From positions 930,001 to 994,000 of the forward strand of contig JANFAH010000021.1 in assembly GCA_024663395.1 (NCBI GenBank): DNA of 64,000 bases, read 5' to 3'. The position numbers were made by a program, and so were the translations under genes. Within the stretch, counting starts at the first letter, position 1. Each line of letters starts with the position of its first letter. Origin of the DNA: Pisolithus tinctorius. Taxonomy: Eukaryota; Basidiomycota; Agaricomycetes; Boletales; Pisolithaceae. The notes beneath the pieces are model-generated. The model made no database searches. It saw nothing but the letters and a program-made list of their open reading frames with translations, and was not told the DNA's origin. Below, piece after piece: positions 1 to 12,457 of this stretch.

Positions 1-403
1 CAACCGGCTGTACGATTGAGGTGTCTGATTCAGGTCGATAGCTACGCATCAAACTCTTTTGATCGGTCCCCTTTGGGCGATGTTCTGCGTTGTCGCTGAG
101 TGTTAGCGCGGCGCCGGCTGTGTTACCTGCGGGTACGACGGGACGGTGAATATCATGATAGCCGAGAAAGTCCAGAGGCACTGATTCGTCGTTAAAGGCA
201 TGCTGCGAACGTCGGCAAGGACACATTGTCACCTGTATAAGTACTCGTGGCGATCGTGGAGCTGCTCAGTGCCAGTGGACGCCCTACCTCATGTCTTACC
301 TCTGCTTTCTGTATGTTCCCAAAAGCGCCAACAGCGACACCATTGTCCTCGAGGGGTCAGTAAGGTCCACGATCGCTGTGGGATGGCCTGACACGGCGGC
401 CAT
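1..403 (-). CDS. Hypothetical host protein, N-terminal part (runs off window)
   Basis: Minus-strand spliced gene whose exons are too short to stand out as long ORFs. The start is ATG at 403-401 (protein begins MAAVSGHPTAIVDLTDPSR). Exon 1 is 403-300 (donor GTAAGA), exon 2 is 261-233 (acceptor GCAG, donor GTGACA), and exon 3 runs from 180 to the window edge with no stop. Phases agree at both junctions (2 then 1). About 100 residues are visible. No motif, signal peptide or membrane segment is recognised and no function is assigned. It is divergent from the SAH hydrolase gene at 1516, so the 1.1 kb between them probably holds both promoters. The continuous frame through three exons with canonical borders is the main support. 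An intron at the GTAACA near 128 cannot be excluded. Confidence 0.6.
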
Positions 404-1515
404 TTTGGGTAGGAACCTTACAAACGGGAAATGACACATGGGGGGATGATTATTCCTGCCCCCACAATTATGTACTATCCAACGCAGGGTTTCTGCTGTT
501 TTCTGCTGTTGTCTGATGGCAGCCAGCGCTAGGGACCCACCAACCTCCCGAACTTTGATCGTCCGTATAGCACAAAAACATTATTTTCGTGAAATTTGGA
601 ACAACTACACGACTTCGAGTGTTTTCATACCGGGTCTTTTGGAAGCTAACGGAAAGAGGCCTTGGCTAAAAGCCAGCGCCAAAAACCTTCATGAAAATAT
701 GCTAAAATGGACGTACCTAGCAGCTGCGAACTCCGAGATCGAGATGCGTCTAAGAGGTATTGCCCGATTTTGTCTTTGTCATAGGCATCACGCCCAGTCG
801 GCAATGCGCGTATTACTAACACCGCCCATTGCACGGCTGTGCTACCGGAGCAGAGCGTGGATTTGCCAACGATTGTGATGCCCCTATACCAACCTTCTAA
901 CAGAATTGAGGTAAGTTTCCCTACGATCTGCTGCCGCGTGGAACGTACATATTCATCCTGGCACGATGAAATCTCTCTTAGCAACGATTCAAGTCTAGCA
1001 TTGCAGCAGTTTTCCAGGGCTCGGACTTCTGGAAGTGCCGTGGAGTGTTTTCTTCATACAACTCTGCTCCAAACTCTATATACTACGGAATGATCACAGC
1101 TATGTTTCCGTTATTACAATACGCTGGCCACTAGAGTAGATCTCTCTAAACATGCCTGTCAAGTTATACAGTTTATATTTTGACGAATAGGGACGCGACT
1201 GTGGATTATCTGTCACATAATAAGGTATTTCTTCGCACTTTCTGGACCAGTGAAAGTGATTCTTCTCGTGGAACCGCCCGGAGCAGCTCTCTCTCCACAC
1301 AGGACAGTGTCCATAGGACACCTTGTGAAATTTCCGAGACTTGTCTGAGAAGAATGTCTTGCACTTCGGGTCCCTATGAGATATATTCCCACGACCCATG
1401 CTTCTTATGGGCCACGTGCAGCCACCAGATAAAAAGCTGGCCATCGATCTCTCACCGAAGCCGCCCTTCTCTTCCACACCTTTCATCACCCCAAATACTT
1501 TTTTCCCCCTCAAAA
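404..1515. other. Intergenic region between two divergent host genes
   Basis: This stretch separates the ATG at 403 (minus) from the ATG at 1516 (plus). A pyrimidine-rich leader (about 1460-1512, ending in CCCCCTCAAAA) lies directly before the SAH hydrolase start, as is common for strongly expressed fungal genes. Open frames exist on both strands between 640 and 1090, and a GTAAGT donor lies near 910 on the plus strand. No frame has an ATG together with consistent splice sites, so no gene is called here. Confidence 0.4.
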
Positions 1516-3372
<1,857 letters not shown>

Positions 3373-4548
3373 GCGCATTATTGCACGATGGCCTCAACGT
3401 GCCCTCGCCAAGCGTAAGAGGAACGGGACCTTCAACGCCCTTCTGAATAGAAGTATATATTGATGAGTCTCAACGCTCTCATGGGGGGGATGCATGCCGG
3501 CGCGCTGGTGCGCCGTGACTGTCGTGACTGGGCCCTTCGGTAGGTTTGTCTGTCGCACGGTATTCCCATATTCGGTTAGGTAGCCTACCACAGTGTATCT
3601 TGGGCCTCAACGTGCCCTGCTTATCTTGAGATTAAGGGTGTTTGTCTGAAAGATAATGCAAGTTCCTTGGATATCAACTTTCGTGACATCGACCAGGTGT
3701 GCAGATGACCTCATGCAGGGTAAAATGTTCAAGAGCTTGCCATTGCAACTTCCTGTGATATTTGATAGCTTCACTGGGTTTCCAGTATAGCACATGGCAA
3801 GGAAAAGGTGCCCCCTGCCATTTACAGCAGTTTGCACCTCTAAGGGCAGGGGCCAAACATGACAAAAACTCGGAAACCACTGTCACCGTTGAAACTACAT
3901 GTCGAGTTCACACCCAAAGAAGGAAATAGAACTATGCCCGAAGGCAGGATGTGTTGGAGTTGATGGTCACATGCTCAATGCACCTGTACTTATAGAGCTG
4001 TTTGCTTTAGTTTACACCTCAATTGTTGTGTCTACAATGCTGGGGTGAGTATGGTAACCCCTGAGGATGTGTACACTCACTTACATCATGTAGCATGTCT
4101 GATAAGGTATTGTTAATGTATGTTGCAAAAAGGTAAAGTGCCATGACAATCCTGGTGGCTTGTCATGTGACTGAGATGCCTAGTTCAATGGCATAACAAT
4201 AGCAATGTAATGATATCTTATCTTGTCTTATCATATCAATGCCATAACAATACTCCATTCAGTATTTGGATGTGCACCTTAAGCCCAATGAATCATTGCA
4301 AGCACATGTGATGTGATGATTATTGATTTTCTGATCTAACTCATCAATTACATATTCCTGGACACTGTCAGGCCCAGGTCTGTAAACTCTTTGTGACCAC
4401 TGATCATACTGGACTGGGAGTGCCAGTCACATGCGTTGGTTACCTTTGGGGTCGGGCTTGGGTACTTTTTGGGGGTTTGCACTTCTTACGTTATGCATCG
4501 TCCTGTGGACTACCTGGAAGCACATAGTCGGGTTTGTGCTTGAAAATC
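3373..4548. other. Gene-free stretch: SAH1 3' side and presumed Helitron 5' flank
   Basis: No credible coding frame is seen. It should contain the SAH1 3' UTR and terminator and the 5' end of the Helitron whose ORF starts at 4549. An inverted repeat CCCCTGCC/GGCAGGGG lies around 3811-3851. The CATATCAATGCCATAAC-like sequence near 4230-4250 partly repeats one near 4190. I could not place a Helitron 5' TC terminus. Confidence 0.35.
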
Positions 4549-4821
4549 ATGGACGGTGGCATTTGCCACTTGTATGTCGATGCATTGGGAGCCAGTGACG
4601 ATGGATCGATTGGCTATGAGTTTCTACACCGAGAGTATGCGTTTGAGTGCGTTGCTGTGCATGAGGACTTCAATGTTGGGTTGTTGTACCCCACTGGGCT
4701 GCTGTTGGTATGTTGCTGTGACTCGATGCGGGAGCTCGTGGAACAGTACCCGTTTTTGAATTTAAAGGACCTCAGGGCCATTGCTGGGCATCACAATGTG
4801 GTACTGAATGGTAGTCTGCGC
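4549..4821 (+). CDS. Helitron Rep-helicase ORF, 5' segment (continues at 15389)
   Basis: First 91 codons of the Helitron protein, starting MDGGICHLYVDALGA. The frame ends at 4821, where retrotransposon A1 begins. Deleting A1 plus one copy of the 4-base duplication GCGC joins codon CGC (4819-4821) to CAT at 15389 with no frame change, and the reading continues into the 1879-codon second segment. Known Helitron proteins carry a variable region before the Rep domain, and this fragment would be its start. No motif is recognised inside it. The first plain ATG of the frame is at 4549; an upstream TTG at 4534 is also in frame. Confidence 0.75.
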
Positions 4822-5871
4822 TGTAGGGAGCCATATACTCCCTGAGGCTGGAACAGGAATCTGTCACTAAATGCCGTATACTCCCTGAGGCTGGAACAGG
4901 AATCTGTCACTAAATTCTGCAGGCCTCTACGACAAACCCATTTCAGAATTTTTCAGAATTTTTTCCCGCTCGTGTCCTTGCGTTTCCTCCCAACCCCTGT
5001 CCCCTTTGGAGTCTCTACCGACCTTCAGCATGTCGCTCAGTCATCAAAACGCTGATCCGGAAATGCCACATTCACGCAGAGTCATCTGGAATTCAGTAGC
5101 CGTGCCATCACTCAGCCACGTCACCAGTCATCTGTGCTACTTACCTCTAAAAAACCCTGGTTTCCCCTGTCGCCCTAAATTCCGCAAGCTGGACTTCGTG
5201 CCAGTACGCTACGCTCTGCCCTCCTGTGCCACTCAGCTCCACCTCCCACTTGTACGCATACTCTCGTTCTGTTGGAAGATACCCCTTACTGTTGTCCCAT
5301 TCTTACTCTTGTCTACTACCCACCAGACTATTTCACGTGCATCTGTATTTCGCTGACGTCTGACGTCCTTCCCTTTATTTTCCGGTCTTTTAGTTTTTCT
5401 GCCCCACCTTACTCCGACTCGTACCTACTTTCCCTGTACTATATAATTCCGCCATAGCGTCGGAAATATACCACCCACCTTTTGAGTCGCTATCTGTGTG
5501 TATTCTGTGAGTTCGAGAGTTTCAAGAGTCTAAAGTGCGTATATAGAGTCTGCTGCGTCTTCAGTGTCCCCAGAGGTCTTCGTGTCTCCTGTGTCCTCCA
5601 GCCCTGCACACCTAATCCTGTGTCCCTTTTGCTTTGAATTCGCTCCTCTTGATGCATAGCGACCCCTCGGAATTTCATATACCTGTCTTGCTGTTCCACC
5701 CGCGTCTACATCTGCCCAGAATTAAATTCTGCGACTCTCGCTTGAATTTCCCCACCGCTTCTAAACCCATTCTCGACCTCTCCTTCCACACAGTACCCCT
5801 TGGGATGATCCTAGGGAATTCTCCCTTCACCCTTCCTCTAGTCACACACTTCCCAGAAGTCGTGTCCCACA
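4822..5871 (+). repeat. A1 5' LTR
   Basis: 1050 bases, same length as the 3' LTR at 14335-15384, starting TGTAGGGAGCC and ending GTGTCCCACA. A TATA-like box TATATAA lies at 5440-5446 (14953-14959 in the partner). Differences between the two LTRs are few and mostly CG against TG or CA. Examples are TTCTGCAGG against TTCCGCAGG near 4915/14427, and CAGAATTTTTCAGAATT against CGGAATTTTTCGGAATT near 4950/14460. This suggests methyl-cytosine decay after insertion. Confidence 0.95.
5440..5446 (+). promoter_or_regulatory. TATA-like box of the A1 5' LTR
   Basis: TATATAA within the LTR, about 430 bases before the LTR end, in a pyrimidine-rich context and followed directly by the element-typical TTCCGCC. 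The same box is in the 3' LTR at 14953 and in the diverged A2 LTR. It is the probable start region for the genomic RNA of the element. Confidence 0.55.
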
Positions 5872-5872
5872 A

Positions 5873-7873
5873 CGTTTTGGAGCCCACTGCGAGGGGTCTG
5901 TAGATCTGGAAAGGAGATCCTTATGACCCACTCATCAAAGAACCGAACTCGAAGAGCTCCTAGAGCCCTTCCGCAGACTATCTATTTCCTCAGCAGAAAT
6001 CTTAATTCCGGTAGCTGATCCTAGAGATATTTCAGAGCCGCACTCGTCAGACTCAGATCTCGGTTTAGATGAGATCTTTCGGAGCCCAGAGTCCCCAGCG
6101 TTTCCAGGAGGCTTCGACTTTGACGAGCCCTTCAATCCTCCCGCTGAATGTCAAGAACTTTTGCCTCTCTCAGAACTAACTTCTTCGTTGTCCTCACCAT
6201 CCAGTGACTCAGAACTAGCCGCTGAACAGCTCCTACTTCCTTCCCATTCCCTAATCACAAATTCCGCTACCTCCCTTTCTACTCAAATACCCGTACAGAA
6301 TTCTCTTGCCTCAACTCTCTTGAATTCCGCTCCTATCCTTCCCCGAATTCTGATCCAGATCCCCGTACCACCTCGCATAATGTCTGGAGCAAGAGACATG
6401 CCACTCAGGGGTTCTAACAAAGTCCTGAAGTTTTCCGGTCATACCGAAGACATCACTCGCTACCTTGAAGACGTCGAACAACTCTGTGTCGAAGCTGGCC
6501 TTGACACTGGGAAAGATAAGATCCACTGGGTCATTCGTTACGCTGACCACAACGAGGCGGAGTTTTGGTCAACCTTAGATGCCGCAACCGACGGCTTCAA
6601 TGACTGGGATGTGTTTTCCAAAGAACTCCTGAACTACTATCCAGGTGCCTTGGTGAAAGATCGTCGCTATGCTAAAGCTGACCTCGAAACCTTACTCTAC
6701 CATCAAGTTCAGAAACCGATGGGATCACTGGAAGATCTCAGGAAATACGTCCGGGAATTCCGATGCATCGTCGGCCTCATCCAGAAGAAGAAGAAACTCC
6801 CTGAGGACTACATCAACGAGAAATTCCTTGAGGGGTTTCCCCCAAGATTTCGGAATTCCTTGCTCATGTGATTGCAACTCTCTGACTTAGATCATGACAT
6901 TGACAAACCATGGGAGTTCGATATAGTCTATAAACACACCAACTACCTCCTCAGTGGGGCCAAACAGAACCTCCCTCAACCAGACTCGTTGGCACTGTTT
7001 CCCCAGAATTCCGCTCCATCTTCCTCACTGGCCGTTCCTACTATCCTGAAGCGAGAGTATGCTCATGTCGCTCAGCAACCTGTTCCTACCCTGCCCCCCC
7101 AACAAGGTCAAGAAGGACAATTCCATCGTTCCTTCGATCCACGGTGTTTCTTCTGCAGAGGAACAGATGGGCACAGAACTGCAGAATGTGCGCTGTGTCA
7201 CGAATATGTACAAGCTGGGAAATGCTCCCTGATTGGAGGGAGGGTTTTCATGCCAGATGGCTCTGATATTCCTAGGACAGCTGCAGGTTGTAATTTCAAG
7301 GAAAAGATCGATAACTTCCTCGCCATGCGCAACTCGATCATTGCCTCGGCAAACCTCGTCTCAGTTCAGCGACCCAGCCAGCAGTCAACCTCATCCCGCA
7401 GGCGTGAAACTCCTCCCCATCTCGTCAGCACAATGTTCTTCAGCAATGAAGATGTTTCGGAATACCAAGTCGACCTACACCCCTCTTCCTATCTAGTCGA
7501 TGAAAACCTAGAGGAGGATGCTGACGAAGAAGACCAACGTGCCTTGGCAAGGGCTTATGCGCAGGTAGAAGAGTTGAAGAACGCTATCAAGAAAAAGAAG
7601 ACAGCTCGCTTTGACGGTGTAGAAGTCCCGGTTCGTCATCAAAGGCCAGCACTAGCAGTCCCAGCGTCGGCCAACACGCCAGCGCCTACTATCCCAGTCA
7701 GTAATTTCGCTCCAGCTAACACTGCCTCGTCTTCGGAAGCCCCAACAGCTGGAAAACTCCGGTTGCTCCTAATCTTACAGATCCCCGGAAACTTAAGCCA
7801 TCAACAAATTCCACACCCCAATTCCGTTACCAAAGCAGCTTCGATGAGGCCGTGGCAACCAAGCGGATCATAA
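5873..7873 (+). pseudogene. A1 gag (capsid-like and zinc-knuckle protein), broken by TGA codons
   Basis: One reading frame from about 5873 to 7873, interrupted by TGA at 5924-5926 and 6869-6871. The capsid-like part (about 6380-6860) contains IHWVIRYADHNEAEFW and a helical region typical of Ty3/gypsy Gag. The nucleocapsid part has a zinc knuckle at about 7138-7200 of form CX2CX5HX4C, followed by an acidic stretch (EEDADEED) and a lysine run. No ATG precedes the first stop in this frame. The A2 copy (minus strand, 26-28 kb) encodes the same protein, and where A1 has TGA at 5924 A2 has CAA. The last 40 codons look frameshifted relative to A2. Confidence 0.85.
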
Positions 7874-8589
7874 ACCAAGTCTTAGATGCAAAAATGGAAA
7901 TCTCTACCAAAGATCTATTAGCTGTCAGCCCAGAGATCCGCAAGCAGATCAGAGAACTAGCTGCGACGAAGAAGATAACTATGGGGAGTTTAGAAACCGT
8001 ATCAGACGCGACTCCCTTGGCTGCTTGGGCGTCCTATGAGCAGTACTGGGTCAGAGACACAGAAGGGAAGTGCGTGGGCCTCGCTACAGCTCCCTTATGT
8101 GCTGTCGATGGGATCTTGATGGACAAACTCCATGTCGAATGTATTTTGGACAGCGGATGCCAGGTAGTGGCCTTGTGACGGGAGTTGTGGGAAGCCTTAG
8201 AGGCCCCTCTCCGTACTGACATGACCATGACTCTGGAGGCTGCTAACCAATCTAAAGAAAGCACCCTTGGGGTCATAGAGAATGCCACTTTGCGCATAGG
8301 AAACGTCGAGGCTCATCTACAAATCCAGGTCGTTGATCACACGCCTTTCAACTTACTTCTCGGTCGACCCTTCTTCTGCCTACTCTCCAGCGTCCTTCGC
8401 GATTTCCCTGACAGAGAACAGTCTCTAGAAATCCACAACCCTAATTCCGGTAAACAAGTCTTAATTCCGACACGACCTCGCAACAGGCTGCAACCCCTTC
8501 CATGTTTCGTAAATTCCAAAGACGAAGAAGACTTCTTTGCGCGAAAACAAATGCGTCACCACATGAATCCACCTGAACAGGGTTTTTAG
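7852..8589 (+). pseudogene. A1 aspartic protease region, interrupted by one TGA
   Basis: The frame shifts by -1 relative to gag. The segment contains the retropepsin-type active-site motif ILDSGCQVVAL (about 8143-8175), then TGA at 8176-8178, then RELWEALEAP in the same frame and a second protease-like strand NLLLGRPFF. The protease would cut the Gag-Pol precursor inside the virus-like particle. The codon after VVAL is probably a former CGA. The stretch after 8400 (dense in AATTCC) links to pol, which is in yet another frame from 8643. Confidence 0.75.
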
Positions 8590-8642
8590 TATCGGTCGAG
8601 GACTCGTACGATCTGCGAGGAGACCAGGACTGCGCTTTCTCT

Positions 8643-11600
8643 GTGTGTTCACTTTATGTTTCTGATCTGTCTTTATACCCTTTGAAGTCTTCCACGTTTT
8701 TACCCACAGACACTGCCGTAAATTCCGCTGCGGCGTTTATCTACGACTTTCAAGGCAACAATACACCTCCTGTCGATCCCTTTGACACCAGTTCCATTTC
8801 TCCAACTGATCCTTTCCTGTTCTCGACCACTACTACCATTTCTCCACTGACAATTTCTGCCTTATGCTCTACTTATCAGTTCGATCCCATTTATCATGTC
8901 TTAAAGTACAAACCTGTAGCGAGGAAGGTGAGGCCGGTACCGACGTCGATGCCAGCAGAATTCCGAGTAGAGCGTCGGGAGGCCAAAGACCCACTCGCAG
9001 ATCTGCCTGTTTTACCTACTCATCCCCCTCTGTTCATGCCAGGTTCCAGGTTTACTCAGGAAAGAGCTGATGAGCTCGATCTGGACCCGGCAAGGTTCCT
9101 TTGGCCTACAGAATTAGACCTAGTACGGTGGTTGGTCAGGGAGCATGAAGACGCCTTTGCCTGGGATGCTTTGGAAAGAGGGACCTTCCGAGAGGACATG
9201 TTCCCACCCCTGAAGATACCTATGCTAGCCCACAAGCCATGGGTCGAGCGGAATATTCCCATTCCCCCTGCTATTTTCCATGAAGTCGTTAATATTATCA
9301 AAGAAAAGATTTCCGCAGGGGTTTACGAACCGTCTACTTCGTCTTACCGCTCAAAATGGTTCTGCGTGGTCAAGAAGGATGGAAAATCTCTGCGCCTTGT
9401 ACATGACTTACAACCTCTAAACGCTGTCTCTATCCAGGATTCAGCTGTTCCCCCCTTCGTCGACTCGATTGCTGAAGCCTTCACTTGCCACTCAGTCTAC
9501 AGAATTTTAGATCTCATGGTCGGATATGATCATCGCACCATACACAACGATTACTGAGACCTCACTACCTTCCAAACTCCTATCGGCACCCTTCGACTCA
9601 CCAAACTTCCTATGGGCTACATGAATGCCATCCAAATTTTCCACGGAGACGTCTGTTGGATTTTAAAGGATGAAATTCCGGAAGTCACTATACCGTTTAT
9701 CGACGACTCTCCTATTAAAGGCCCCAAGTCTCGCTACCAAAATCCCGATGGGACTTACGAAACGATTCCACAGAATTCCGGGATTAGATGCTTCATCTGG
9801 GAGCACCTGCAGAACGTCAACCGAGTCTTACACCGTCTGCGTCATGCAGGAGCCACCATGTCAGCAAAGAAATGCATCATTGCTGTGCCATCTATCATAG
9901 TGGTTGGGCACAAGGTGTCGTTCGAGGGTAGAATTCCAGATGAATCTAAAGTCCAAAAGATTAAAGATTGGCTGTACTGCACAAATGTCACTGAAGTATG
10001 TGGATTTTTAGGTCTCTGTTCGTACTGCAGGATCTTCATCAAAGACTTCGCCAAACATGCCCGTCCCCTCGTCGAGCTGACCAAGAAGGACGTCCCCTTC
10101 GAATTCCATGACGAGCATAGGGAAGCGATGGAGTACCTCCGCCGTGTGATCGTCTTGTCCCCTGCATTACGAACTATCGACTATAATTCTGAAAAGAAAG
10201 TCATTTTAGCTGTTGACACTTCTAACATCGCTGTTGGGTACCTCCTCATGCAGGAGGGGGAAGACGGCAAACGCTACCCTGCTAGGTTCGGCTCGATAAC
10301 TCTCAATGATTGCGAACGCTGCTACAGCCAAGCTAAGCTAGAATTATTTGGGCTTTTCCGAGCCTTGCACGACGTCCGACTTCATATCTTTGGCGTGCGG
10401 AATTTAGTCATTGAGGTGGATGTGTGGTACATCAAAGGGATGATTAACAATCCTGACCTACAGCCTAACGCAACCATAAATCGCTGGATCGCCAGAATTC
10501 TCCTATTTGACTTTGAGCTCATACATGTTCCAGCACACAAGCACGCAGCGCCGGACGGACTTTCGAGGAGACCGAGAGCAGAAGAAGATGAGGAGGGAGA
10601 CGAGGACTATGAGGATTGGATCGATGAGTGTGGGGCTTTTGCAGTCGAGCTCTTGAATCGTAGGGAAGCACGTTTCAAGTCCCATCCTTACCCCTTGGAA
10701 ATTCTGAGCATCGTGTCAGACTCATCCCTCCCCCTGTCACAGAGTCTAGGTATCTTTACCACCGAAGAATCGATGCTGGAAAACCTCAAGACCGAAATTC
10801 CGAGGTCAGAAAAAGCGAAACAGAGAGAGGAGAGGATGAGAGTGGTGAAGGAGTTTTTGGAGATGAAGAAAACACCCGAAGGGTTAGAGGAGGCGGAATT
10901 GGAGAGCCTAGTGCACCTTGCGACTCGGTATTTTGTAAAAGGGGGAGAACTGTGGAGGAAGGATCCCCAGGGACGGCATCAGCTAGTGGTACCCTCACAC
11001 AAACACCTTGGAATTCTCCGCCAGGCCCACGATGACCTAGGGCACAAGGGTATCTTCTCGACCCGTATGCGTTTGCTGACTCGCTTTTGGTGGCCCATGC
11101 TAGAGCAGGACATCCGTTGGTATGTTAAATCGTGCCACGAGTGCCAGATCCGTCATTTGGATCGCATTCATATACCGCCAGTCGTCACCATCCCCGAACC
11201 CCTGTTTTACAAGGCTTATATGGACACATTCTTAATGCCGAAGTCGAACAGGTTTCACTACGTTACCCAAGCCCGCTGTTCACTCACCAGTTACCCTGAA
11301 TGGGCTATGCTTTGTGCAGAGACAGGCAAGTCCATTGGAAAGTTCATCTTCAAACAGATTCTGTGCCATTGGGGTGCCGTTGCAGAGATTGTCACAGATA
11401 ATGGGGGACCATATGTCCTCGCTCTCGACTGGCTCTCCAAGACCTTCGGAATTCGCCACATATGCATCTCCCCTTATAACTCGCAGGCTAATGGAGTCAT
11501 TGAACGGCGGCATTTTGATGTAAGAGAGGCGATGGTAAAGAGTTGTGGTGGGGAAGCGTCGAGGTGGTCAGAAGTGGCTCCTGCAGTATTTTGGGCAGAG

Positions 11601-12197
11601 AGGGTTACGGTTCACAAGGCAACCGGGTTTTCTCCATTCTATATGGCTCACGGTGTTGAACCCAGACTCCCTTTTGATCTGGTCGAAGTGACATTTTTAG
11701 CCCCTTTTGAGGTGGAATTTTACTTGACTACAGACCTCATTGCTCACCGTGCTTGCCAACTCCAGAAATGCCCCGAGGACCTTGCTCGCATCCACGATCT
11801 GGTCCTAAAATCCCGCTTTGCCTCAGCCAAGGATTTCGTCGATCGTTTTGCACGGTCCATCAAAGACTTTAACTTCGAACCAGGGTCGCTTGTCCTCGTT
11901 CAGAATTCCCGTATCGAACTAGAACTCAACTGGAAAACCAAACTGCGCTACCTAGGGCCTATGATCGTCATCAGACGCACTAAAGGCGGCTCGTACATAC
12001 TTGCGGAATTAGATGGCGCTGTCTCGAAATTCCGCTTCGCTGCCTTTCACCTATACCCCTATTTCCCGTGGAATAACGCTCGTATTGAAGTCACCCAGCT
12101 GACTGGCGTTTCCTCGCAAGACCTGGATCGTCTTGAAGATGATGTGTTCCCAGACCCTACGCTCGCTGGCATCCTGTTGGACAAGTCAGATGAGTAG
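8643..12197 (+). pseudogene. A1 pol: reverse transcriptase, RNase H and integrase
   Basis: Single frame of about 1185 codons with one TGA at 9555-9557 after HNDY. The RT core has VRKDG-like SKWFCVVKKDGKS, the catalytic motif FIDD (about 9696-9707, the F-x-D-D variant of YxDD) and FLGLCSYCRIFIKDF. RNase H starts near AVDTSNIAVGYLL (about 10207) and ends at the PDGLSRRPR hinge. Integrase has the HHCC zinc site (HDDLGHKG ... CHECQ, about 11026-11145). Its DDE residues are seen as AYMDTF (about 11215), VTDNGGPY (about 11390) and NGVIERR (about 11490). The C-terminus has a GPMIVIRR-type barrel and ends at TAG 12197, with no chromodomain. All domains are present, so the stop at 9555 is the main obvious lesion. 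Confidence 0.92.
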
Positions 12198-12457
12198 CCC
12201 ATCCTTCTCTCTACCTCTTTTCTTTTGTTTCTCTCTTCTTTCTTTTATTGATACTCGTTCCATCTCATATATAAGTTCTGCACTGCTCACATGAAAGAAA
12301 CAGAGTCAAAAAAAAAAAAAAAAAAAAAAAAAATTCCACACTTCTTTTCCTTCAAAAATCTTACATTTCCTTACTGTAGTACTAATACCAATGCACGAAA
12401 GACTCTTTCACATTTGGGACATACGAGTACAAAATTCCGCAGACGCTGGTATGCTAT
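12198..12457. repeat. Convergent gap with a 26-base poly(A) tract
   Basis: Short non-coding stretch between the end of pol (plus) and the end of the antisense gene (minus). It holds a run of 26 A at 12308-12333. The two genes converge here, so 3' ends of both transcripts may lie in this gap. The tract could be a reverse-transcribed poly(A) tail or simple slippage. Confidence 0.6.

Noticed and set aside
516..1093. Possible exons between the two host genes on either strand
   Set aside because: Open frames exist on both strands, but none has an ATG plus matching splice phases, and the direction is ambiguous (a GTAAGT lies on the plus strand, a protein-like frame on the minus).
6311..6550. Minus-strand ORFs opposite A1 gag and pol
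   Set aside because: Shadows of the conserved sense coding sequence; no own motifs. Only the 12.4-14.1 kb antisense gene has domains and splicing.
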